Origin: Mytilus californianus
Lineage: Eukaryota > Mollusca > Bivalvia > Mytilida > Mytilidae
Reading direction: 5' to 3'
NCBI RefSeq assembly: GCF_021869535.1
Contig: NW_026262712.1
Coordinates: forward strand, 64,846,100 to 64,910,099
DNA length: 64,000 bases
The notes under the pieces were generated by a model. That model was not told the DNA's origin. It saw only the letters and a program-made list of their open reading frames with translations, and ran no database searches. This document shows, piece after piece, positions 24,030-34,900 of this stretch (its first letter is position 1; every line of letters begins with the position of its first letter). Both the position numbers and the translations under genes were made by a program.

Positions 24030-25450
24030 TTTCAATTACTATTATTCCAATTCTGCCCTAAAGCAAATAAGAGTACTGATACAATACCTGTATGATTGAC
24101 AACTGTCATGAAACAATTAAACTCAAAGGTTGGAATCACCCCCACCTTAATGCATTTCTTACTTGACCACAGTTATATTAATATTACATAATTAAATAGA
24201 TAGCTTAATACATAATTCTTGACCTTGTTGGAGAGGTACATTTTCTATGCCTCTTTCTTGAAATTATTAAGTCAAACTTCAATAAAAAAAAATATACTAC
24301 ATATTTCTTTGAAAATTCTTCTTTTCGTCCATACCAAAATCATTAAATTTGAAAATGTTTATAAAATAGAAGATTTTAAAAATCAGTGCACCTTCCTAAA
24401 TTAAAATATCACAAGAATTTTGCTTCAATATTGATAAATTCGCCATCTTTGTGCGATAGAATAAAAACTTTGTTTTAAAAGAGAGGCGGAAGATATCAAA
24501 GGGACATTCAAACTGATCAGTCGAATAGACATTACCATGGCAAAAAACGAAAAACCACCAAAAGACAAACAACAGTCTTCAAAACACCCTTTTTTTCCTC
24601 GATTTTTTTTAATAATGTGAACGTTTCATGGTGTTTTGGGGGTTGGAACCCCTCTTTTCAAAATGGCTGTATCCGCACCTGCTTAGACATCACCAAATTG
24701 GTTAACCATCGATCATGCTATTTTTCTTAACTTCAAAGATAATGGAAATGAAAATACCCTATAAACAAATTTCATCTTGAATTTTGTATAATTTTTATCA
24801 ATTATAAACGATCATACGCTGAGTTAATAAAAAAAGTTTACCTATGTTTGAACATAGAAATATTCCCAAAAGCAACTAGTTACAAGTAGATCTTTCTAAA
24901 CTAAATGCAATAAAGATATATCAAGTTTTTGTTGTTGTTTTGTTTGTTTGTTTGTTTGTTTGTTTGTGTTTGTTTGTTTGTTTTGTTTTGGGTTTTTTGG
25001 GGGGAGGGGGGGGGGATGGGGTCACCACAATACCTAAGAATATGATTTTAAATTATGGTCACAAGTCCTCCAATCTTTCAATCAGTGATTTCAATCACTT
25101 TGATTGTTAGAAGTACCTTAGAGAAAGTACACTTTTTTCTCATTATTTCTTGAGTTGAAAGGGGTGTTTTTAAAAATGAAAATAATTAGTTCTACGTTTC
25201 AATCCTTATGTTGTCTGTTTTTATTAAACTTATGATTTTAGAATACATTAGAGTTTACCTTTTCCCCACCGTTCACTCTCTTTTAATAGAAATTGTGTCC
25301 GAACACAAATTTACATTTTTGACCAAATCAGTTATCCCAAGTTTTGATTGCTGTCTTGAAATGTTTTAAACCAGTTGGTAAAAAGGAATAAATATTGAAA
25401 ATGAGATCAGAAAAAATGTCACAGAACCGACGAATCCCGATGCCTTGACT
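24030..25450. other. Intergenic stretch with fragments of repeat family C
   Basis: At 24478-24600 it holds a family C fragment (GAGGCGGAAGATATCAAAGG and CCATGGCAAAAAACGAAAAA), and at 24925-25020 a (GTTT)n tract followed by a G run. No exon seen. Confidence 0.55.
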
Positions 25451-25452
25451 TT

Positions 25453-25680
25453 TTCCTTTCATAAGTGGACGACCATTTGATTGTCGGGTGTGGGGGATAC
25501 TTTAGAAACAAGTATCCTGGCCTGCTAAAAACTTCAAATAAATAATATTGCAAAATGCAAGAAATAATTGTGCGGTAACTCGAAAAAAAAATCAGCCCTA
25601 GAAACAGGTGTAAATGAATATTCTATCCGCAAACAAAAAATCCTCCAACCAATCCAGAATATCAAATTGTCGAACCCTTC
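25453..25680. mobile_element. Degenerate TIR element of the GGACGACCATTTGA family
   Basis: Left GTGGACGACCATTTGATTGT and right CCAGAATATCAAATTGTCGA are inverted counterparts of the ends of the element at 39051-40228. Non-autonomous. Confidence 0.55.
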
Positions 25681-25778
25681 CCCCCCTTTATAGGCTCTGA
25701 TAAGGTATTATATATGTATGGCGGTTTTTTTTTGAAAGATATGAAATGAAATGTGTAGGCAATAACCAAGCATTAAGG

Positions 25779-26073
25779 AACGACCATTTAACTTCAAAAG
25801 GGGGGGGGGGGGGTTATGTTTTTTTCCCAAAAATTATTCTCATCCCAAATTTGATGAAAAAAAAGTTTGTGGTCAAGCAGATGACAAAAAAAAATATTCT
25901 GAATCCATATTTTCCCCATTCCTTGAAGTGTTAAATTTTGAAAATAAATAATTTGATTGATAGCGTTGAAAAACTAAAAAAAATGTTCTCGCTTTGCGCA
26001 AAAAAATGTCTGACTTAGGCAAAAAACTATAACCCCCGTCTCCCCTTTTGAAGTTAAATGGTTGCTACCTTAT
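25779..26073. mobile_element. Short TIR element related to 39051-40228
   Basis: Left GGAACGACCATTTAACTTC and right GAAGTTAAATGGTTGCTACC form inverted ends, each next to a G or C run. The inside carries GAAAATAAATAATTTGATTG, as in the larger element. Flanking TTA/TAA bases fit a 3-bp TWA target, but this copy is decayed. Confidence 0.6.
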
Positions 26074-26469
26074 AACAAAATAAAAAAAAAACATCAAAGG
26101 TTTATGAATTTCTAATGGGTGAACTACAAACACAGGTATAAGATTACATGTTACATGTCTAAATAAACTTTTTCACACAGCTTTACTGGCGTTATCAACT
26201 ATTAAGTATTTTTTTGAGCAAGTGTGTATTCTTTTTATAATTAGAAGTTAACTCATTAATCTTTTAAGTTACTAGATTAATCGTTTAACATATCTAACTG
26301 ATTACACCTACTTCGTGTATTTTGAAGATGCAACATGAAAGTCTGTAATACATGCATGTACTCATAACTCATAATTAATCATACAATATAAATTGACGTC
26401 TATTGAATGTTTCCGCGCATGAAAATACAGAAACAACTAAATTAGGTTTACCAGAACTTCATTCAATTG

Positions 26470-26935
26470 ATTTTGTTTGATTGATTGATTGATTGATTGA
26501 GAAGAACACATTAATCAGTTACACAGACAGATGCTGCAAGGTAGGTTTCTACAAAGAAGGTCGATCTGAATTATGGGCGTGAAATTTGGACTGCCACTGG
26601 CACAGTTGGATAGGGGCAGATATTTTACCTTGCAACATGCCATCTGCGGACCCCTCGGAGGATTGTTGCAATGTGTTCTTTAACGTGCAGAGAGAGGGGC
26701 AGTCGCTCTTCACGAAGCATCAGATTTAACATCCTTATTAAAATTGGACGTGACTGCGTATTTGTATTTCTCGCACAGCCAAAACGGACGTGCCACTTTA
26801 GACCAAAGGTGATCATATTTCTATATACCAGGCAACCCTGCTTGTCGTTTACATTTGACAAAACTGACATCCCGCTTTATTTCACTAAAATGGTCAGCAA
26901 TTTATATTCCCTATTAAAATTAATTTACAAATTAT
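26470..26935. repeat. Dispersed repeat family E with (GATT)n
   Basis: Starts with a (GATT)n tract and then matches 16870-17130. The 81- and 88-codon frames on opposite strands here are repeat sequence without domain features. Confidence 0.6.
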
Positions 26936-26939
26936 AAGT

Positions 26940-27636
26940 AAAATAGTTTACAGCTTAAGTTAAACGTCTACTCAAGGAAAATATATTTGAAGTCTAGCAA
27001 GCTTATTTCAAATATGGTACTTTTCTGCAGTACGAATAAAAGAACCTTTCAATGCAGGCATTTGATTCGAAATTTCATCAATATTAGGATCAATGAAGAG
27101 TTTGGACAATGACCACTTCCAATAATTTTATAAACGTTGCTGTATTAATTTTACACTACAACCACCGATATTAGAGTATAGGAAGGCATGAATGATTTCG
27201 TATTAGCAGATTAAGTACTTTGAGCTGGGTTTCAGTAAATGTGAGAATGTTGTGGTCGAGGTTGTTATTGTTATATTACTTGTACGTGTGTTTTTGTTAT
27301 CTTATATACCGGAGTTACAGATAGAGTTATTGTACTTTTTTTTTACTTTTTTTTATTGTACGCTCTTTAATGTATCTTATGTCGTTGATTTCGACAGACT
27401 GAGATTAAAGGACGAGAATTGAGACCTCAAATACTAGTTTTACCTCTCAATATGTTAATGTGGCTGCCATTAGTGAGGTGATCATTCAGTGGTTGTAATC
27501 ATTATTATATTTCAATGTTTTGTCATTTTGTGAAAATTTGATTTAATACAGATCTTTGATAGTTTCTTTTTGGATTAGTTAACATCTGTTTAAAAACCAG
27601 GAGTTATTTAAGAAGTAAACATTGTATAGAAACCTA
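26940..27636. other. Intergenic stretch between the two SDR genes
   Basis: AT-rich. The last part (27550-27636) resembles the block at 3350-3660 (GATCTTTGATTGTTTCT, then CCTGTCTATTGTTGAAGA). No gene seen. Confidence 0.5.
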
Positions 27637-27647
27637 TCTATTGTTGA

Positions 27648-27910
27648 TTTGATTTGATTTTTTGTATTTTTAACGCCACTTTTAAGCACCGCTTTGGGGC
27701 TATTTCGTGGCGGCAAGTTTTTATTGGTGGAGGAAGCCGGAGTGCCCGGAGAAAACCACCGACCTTCGATAGGAAAACTGACAATCCTCGTTAATTAAGA
27801 TTGGAGTCGAGTGCATCCGCACGAGCGGGGTTCGAACTCACAACCTCAGTGTTGACTGGCTAGTGATTACAGTAGTAACTACTTAGACCACTCGGCCACC
27901 GAGGCCCCTG
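27648..27910 (-). mobile_element. tRNA-derived SINE with 11-bp target duplication
   Basis: On the minus strand the head reads TGGCCGAGTGGTCTAAG (A box) and GAGTTCGAACCCCG (B box). A central domain with CTCCGGGCACTCCGGCTTCC follows, and then a tail rich in ATCAA. It is flanked by TCTATTGTTGA at 27637-27647 and 27911-27921. Unoccupied versions of this site (CTGTCTATTGTTGAAGA) exist at about 7109 and 3642. The central domain is the kind shared by widespread mollusc SINEs. Confidence 0.9.
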
Positions 27911-28018
27911 TCTATTGTTGAAGACCCTATGTTGATCTCTAGATGTCTTTTCTCTTTTGTGTATGTTCTTAGGTTACTGCCTTTTAGACAAACACCCCAC
28001 ATCTCCTTTTATTTATTT

Positions 28019-28171
28019 AAGGAATGACTGTAATATTTTTTCTGTCTATGAAGAAATAACATAAAAAATGTGGTGCACACTGAATAACACGCGTAGCAGG
28101 TTATTTAAAAGTGTGCACCACATTTTTGAGGTTATTTCGAATAGACAGAAAAAATAGTACAGTCATTCCTT
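28019..28171. mobile_element. Large palindrome, foldback/MITE-like
   Basis: Arms of about 70 bp: AAGGAATGACTGTAATATTT ... GTGGTGCACAC pairs with GTGTGCACCAC ... AGTACAGTCATTCCTT. A short loop contains ACGCGTAGC. No coding content. Confidence 0.75.
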
Positions 28172-28934
28172 ATAATTTAATTCTAAATTCCATTTTTAAG
28201 GAATAAATAATGAAAAAACGTTGATGACGTCACGGTCACATGTCAAAATTATGTCTATGAGCTGATAGAAAAAAACTTACAACCAATCAGATGACGTGTT
28301 ACATCCAAAATTAAGTTATAAGAAAATGAAAAAATCGAAAACTTTTTTTACGGCATAAACAACCAAAACCGCCTCGGTCCCATTTCTTAAAGGGTATCCA
28401 TTATTCATGACCAACCATTGTAAGACAAGTTAACATGATCTGAACCAAATATCGGGTTTTCTGAATATTGATACCATGAAAATAACACATGCGAGTCACA
28501 CACAGCTTTTAAAAAAGGTTTCTTATTGGTCTGTAGTCTTGAAATGCCAACTTTTAAATACAAATAAATAGGTTGAAAGAGCGAACTACACAGCTTTCAT
28601 ATAAATATAGGTACAAAAGTCAGTCACGTTTTGGTCAATATCGAAGATCTGTCTGCATTGTCGACAATATATATATTGAAACTGCATATATATAGTCATA
28701 TTAATTCCTTTTAAAAATGTCGGGTCGTATTTTTGATGTCTTTTTAATTATACGTAAATATTACAATAAGATCGGGTCTATGGTGCAGATAAATGATTCC
28801 TTCTTTTCCATCTTTCCCCTGTCTGATGTCGATTAAATTCATCCCATCAAGAAAGTTCGAATTTAATAATTTGATAAATATTGCAATTATGATCATGATG
28901 AGTTTCCATATTTTCTAAATTTAATTATTCAAGT

Positions 28935-31900
28935 ATGTCAGGGCTTCGTTATAAAGACAAGATAACTTTGGTGACAGGAGGATCTAGAGGAATTGGCAAA
29001 GGATGTGTGGAGGTCTTCGGTAGGTTCAGTTTGTAATTTTATTGAAAACAATTTCTACGGTTCTTGCATCGACGAAACAAATTATGAACGGTCATTTTCA
29101 AATAGTATCTGCCTACCTTGGGATATTCGGTTAATATGGCATTATAATTTATTCTTATGTTTTTTTTAATTTTTCAGTTGAAAATGGTGCACAGGTTGCT
29201 TTCTGTTCAAATGATGGTAAGGATTCTATACTTCTTTGTAAACACCTTGCGTGAGCTGCTGAGCTATATATAAATCCGCGATATGCATGATATGTTTGTA
29301 AACGAAGTATTTTACGGCAAGCAAAATAAATCATTATTCGCAAGTGATTTATAAAGGTGGTGGTTTTTAATTTTGTTTCTAAGCTCACTTTTATCAAATT
29401 GAGTACTTAATCGATTGATTTTAATATATTTTACAATAAATTTAGGAACCGACCATCTTGTGTATGTGTGTGCTATGGCAAGCCGTTTTACTATTTAGTC
29501 TAACTTCAAGATATCTCATATAATATATAAGATATCTCAGATAATAAATACGATATCTTATATAATCCAGTTTTTATAAGATATCTTATAAACTTTATAA
29601 GACATCTTATATACTTTATAAGATATCTTATAAACTTTAGAAACTTAAAGTTTATAAGATATCTTATAAAGAAAATTATATGAGATATCTTATAAATTAT
29701 ATGAGATATCTTATAAACTATATAAGATATCTTATAAACTATATAAGATATCTTATAAAGTATATAAGATATCTTATAAACTATATGAGATATCTTATAA
29801 AGTTTATTAGATATCTTGAAGTTAGAATAAATAGTAAAACGGCTTGCCATAGTGTGCAGGTGGTGTACCACGGTGATGGTTTTGGGCAACTTCCGAAGCA
29901 AGGTTGTCGTGTCTCCGAACTTTCCCGAAGTCCTGCGAGGTTATGAGCTTTGGTTCTTGCTTGGAAGATGTGATTTTGGGTGAGATAAATATAAACCTTG
30001 CTACGTGATGATGGGTATATCAGGGCTACTGCAATAGGTACATTGTCCCCAGCATTTTATGATTATGTCCAAGCATGCGAGCGCAATATGATAAACTACC
30101 AGTGCAATATAATTCCTTAATTTTGGAACAATAATCTTTATACGGTGTATATAGTACCACATATATATTTCAAAGTATCGTTCGTGCTACTATTGCATTA
30201 CAACTTGACCTGAAGCAGAGTAATCACCACATTTTTATTATCGGATATGCTCAGTACTTGAAATATTGTTTTAAAAAAAATGACTAGTACAAATATGTAA
30301 AAAGAAACTTCGCACAATATTGAATTAAAATTTGTCATATCATCGACAGGAAACTTTTGTTTTCTTATTTGAAATATTTTATATATAATAATGATAATAT
30401 AATTGAATAACAATGTCACCCGATGGGTAGATAGGGAATATAGAAATATAGTCATCACTTCTCCCATTCGGCAGTAAAACCCTTGCCAAAGAGTATCGTC
30501 CGTTTGCTGTTATTCATACATTCCTATAATGATGGAGTATTCATGATATGACACGAATGACCTCAGTATTGACAAAAGACACTTTTATTCACAGATGAAG
30601 AAGGTAAACATACAGAAAGAGATTTGAATTCTAGGGGACCAGGAGAGTCATGGTTCATATATGGTGACGTCACGAAAGAACCTGACATCAAGGTAAGATG
30701 TTTACATATGTACTAAATACAGAAACGAACATGGACAGATAATTTGATGAGACTACGGGTAAAATTGTTGCAGTGAAACAACCAGTTTAGGTTTCGGATT
30801 TTGAATGTTTTATTGTTTGGTTTAAAACTGGTTTGGTTTACCATTTCCATATAAAATTGTCGTCGTTTTATCTTTGTATAATATATCATAACGTATGATT
30901 GTAATTATTGTAATTTGTCATTGATATTTTTTTTAACAGAACATTGTTGAGAAGACAATTGAAAAGTATGGTAGACTAGACTGTTTAATCAATAATGTTG
31001 GAACACGTAAGTATTTTGCCATTCAGTTGAGACCAGTTGATGTTATCTTTCATGACACTAATTAAAGCTAATAATAATTGATAGACAATTGTATTAAAAT
31101 TAGAACATGCCATTTTAATGGAGGTTATTTCGCCCCTCCCCTCAGTCATGGTCCATTGATTTTGATACTTATGCATATTTTTCATGTTACACATGCGATA
31201 CATATGTATGTGTCGATAGTTGTTTTAATTAACTCACAGCAGGTTGAATGTACGGGCCCTGTACCTAAAAGTTTGAATTGACAAGCAAATATCATGCATT
31301 CACAATATTAATATAGTGTTAAAACTAGTTGTGCACATGCTTTTTATACGTAAAAGTTCTATAATGAGTAATGTTCAGGAGTCGGTTTAACAAAAAACTT
31401 ACGATTAAGATTGATCGTAAGTGTACTGAATTGTTCATGCGATCAATCTTGATCGTAAGTTTTTGGTGAAACTGACTCCTGCAGCAAAAGATCGCCACTA
31501 AAATCTCAATTTTTTTTAAATACTAGCTATAGTTCACTCTAGTTAGAAATAAAATGTCCAGGAGCACGGCACGTTGGGCTTGAGAAATTCTCCAAAGTTT
31601 TCAGTCTGGTCTGAAACATATTCCAGGACTAAATGTTTATTACATATAATTCTATTTTACACTTATTTCAGACATCTTGGATTTCAGATCGCATTAAAAC
31701 ATACTTTTGGTAGGCGACTATATGTATATGGGCGTTTTTCAATAAAAACGTGATTTCTTGTCCCAGCTACTTTTAAAAAAATGTGTTTGATCTTTACAAG
31801 TATTTTTTTGTACAGTTAATACATTGAATTAGATTTAACATTTGTAAGCAAAGAAACATACTATTTTTAGAGGGATTAATAAGATATTGATTCCTGAATG

Positions 31901-34900
31901 GTTCAAAATAACCAAAATGGCATGTCCCTAGACCTCCTGTTCAACATTCATACTCTAAAATATTGTAAAAAAAGGTAGAAATAAATGTTATTTTTACTTA
32001 ATATAAGTTCTTTAATTATTCAAAAGTATGTTTAGAGCCAAAATATTTTATTAAACAGTTTTTGACAAAGGATTTTTAATTTTAGAAGGTGTGTCCCTTG
32101 ACATTCCTGACAAAATGTCCACTACGAAACGAAGTCATTAAATTTTGCTAATAAACAGTTTTATAAAATCAATGTTTGCAAGAGATATAAACATTAGGGT
32201 CTTACAAAAGAAGTGATGCTTTTATAACGGCAGTTAAATTGTTGGCAAAAAAACTTGAGCACATCAAATGGACCAGAGTGATACCGTATTTTTGTTAATG
32301 TCCACTACGAAACGGGTCAAATCTCCTTCAGTATCTGGTTTTAAAATTATGAAAAAAATATCAGTGTACAGCTTAGTACGTGCTTTGATGAATAGAATCA
32401 TTCTTGTTACTATTGCAGTATAGGGATTGTGGGGAAAAAATAAAACATGTGAATATGTCCACTACGAAACGGTCACCTACGAAACAAGTATGGGAGAAAA
32501 ACGTTTCGTAGTGGACACTACCACTACCATGCAGACGTTTTTTACTCTTTTTTCAATTATATTCGTGCAAAACAATTAACAAGGGTTAGTTTCAAGTAAT
32601 TTTCAGTATGTTTTTATCAACATAGAATAGGGTTGATGTCAACTACGAAACTTTTTGTCCACTACGAAACGGTTTTGTCAACTACGAAACTCATCAAAAT
32701 GTTCACTGCGTAACATGAGTTGTACCTTCATATGTGAAGTACTGTCTAATCTTTATCGATAAAAAATGGTTCTCCAATTCAGAAAAAAATGAGATCTTTC
32801 TAGTATATAAAGTAAAACAAACTGGAATGTCTATAGGAGACATTAAAATGCAATAAGATGTGCGTTTAGAAGCAGTTTCGTAGTGGACAAATGTCCCCTA
32901 CGAAACAGTACATAAATTATGAAAATAATATCATTTTAAAGAGTATTTAAGATTGCACTTTTTATTTACAAACAGGTCTATAATAGAGGTATTCAAAATT
33001 ACTCTTGAAATAAAATTTTAGACGAGTTGATTTTCCATTTTTTTAGGTCTGAAATTCACACTTTTATTGAAAAACGCCCATATACGGTTAATACGTTTCG
33101 TGTAAAATATCATCAGGACAGTGCTTTGTGACAAAAAAGAACGTTGAAAAGATTTCAATAAAATACAATTTGGCCCTTGTAAATCATTAAAGAGCAGAGT
33201 TGTCGATGAGCAGAACTTTTGATCGGAATGAACGTCCCTTTCATTTTCATATTGTCAGTGTCCATTTAGAAATGTTTGAATACTTCATATTGTTTTTACT
33301 ATAACAGAGAGGCAGAAGATACCAATGGGATTTTCAAACTCATAAGTTGAAGACAAACTGATAGCGCCATGGCAAAAAAAAACGAAAAACGACGAAAAGA
33401 CAATCTACAGTATACAAAACACAACATAGAAAACAAAAGACTGAGCAACACTAACCCCATAAAACCGGAGTCGCTCTCATGTGCTTTTGAAGGATAAGCA
33501 GATTCTGCTCCACATGTGGCATCCGTCGTGTTGCCCATGTATGTACGAATTCGATGATAAGTGTCACATTCGAGGAAAAGAGAAGGGGATCCTGTCTGGA
33601 TAGTTAGAACATACTTGTCTTAATCTATGAAACAGATATTCCATAACAGTCAACCATCTCGAATTTTCGAAGATAATGTGAAAACAAAACGTTTTTGCTA
33701 ATGAATGAAATTATATATTTGTTTTTAATTTTCAATTTGTAATTGTTTTTAAATATATTCAGATCCTCCACCACACCCTATTGATGAGTTTTCGGCAGAA
33801 GATTTTAGAAAACTTATTGACCTGAATGTTGTTAGCTACTTCCTATTTTCTAAGGTAATTTTATTTTGTTTTCTTCGTATTGCATGAGTATATAATTGTT
33901 TTTTAAAAAGTGTTAACACGTCTCGAAAATAAATATTGAATTATTATGCAACTTTTTTTATGAATTTTTAAATTAATACGGTATCATTGCTTTCTAACAA
34001 CCGTGATAAAATTTCAGACAATTACAAGACCCTAAAAATTAACACTTTTGAAATTGACACTATTCAACCAATTCATTTCAGTATTCGCTCCCTCATTTAC
34101 GAAAAACTGCAGGAAGTATAATAAACATAAGTAGTTTGGTTGGTAACATTGGCCAGGGTCAAGCAGTCACATATTGTGCAACTAAGGTAAATAACATTTT
34201 ACGGAATGTAGAGTGAGAGACCCATATTCGCCGCATAATTCGTTCATTTCCACTTACATCCGACCTACATTCGAATATTTGGAATTTTTTATGAAGGTTT
34301 CAGAAATTTAACTAAATGAAAAAAATGTTTGATAAAGAAATTATCTTCAAAACATTGGTTAATTGTTCTAAAAACGAACGCAAACTCAAGAGGCAATCAA
34401 GTTGTTCGTGTACCATGGGGGACACATTTTCGCCGCAATGTATGATATGACCATCCTTTTTATCCTGGTATATTATAAAAACGAATGTTTGCAATTACAT
34501 GAATTAGCCGCTTGAGAGATCATTCCTATACGATTTTTCTCACAAATATTTACTTTAAGACTACGCATGATTGCCATATAAATCTTACATAATTGCCAAA
34601 ATCATTTAAAAACACCTGCGTATTTCTCAATATGTGCGAATAACCTTGGAAATGGGGTAAAGATGAATATCAACAGTTGTAACATTACAAACAGCCCTTA
34701 CCATCTATTTACGCAAGTATTGGGTAAAGGCAGACAAATTTTACAGAAAAAATAGCAAAACGGCGAAAATGTGTCCAAGGCGAATATGCGCCACCCACTC
34801 TACAATATTTACAATACAAACATTTTTTTTTTCAATTCTTAGTTTTTCTTCAAAACGTTTTGAAACAAGGGTTGACTTGGTATAGAAATATGAACACGTG

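Noticed and set aside
29506-29946. 131- and 88-codon frames rich in RYLINY
   Set aside because: They arise from the AGATATCT palindromic array on both strands.
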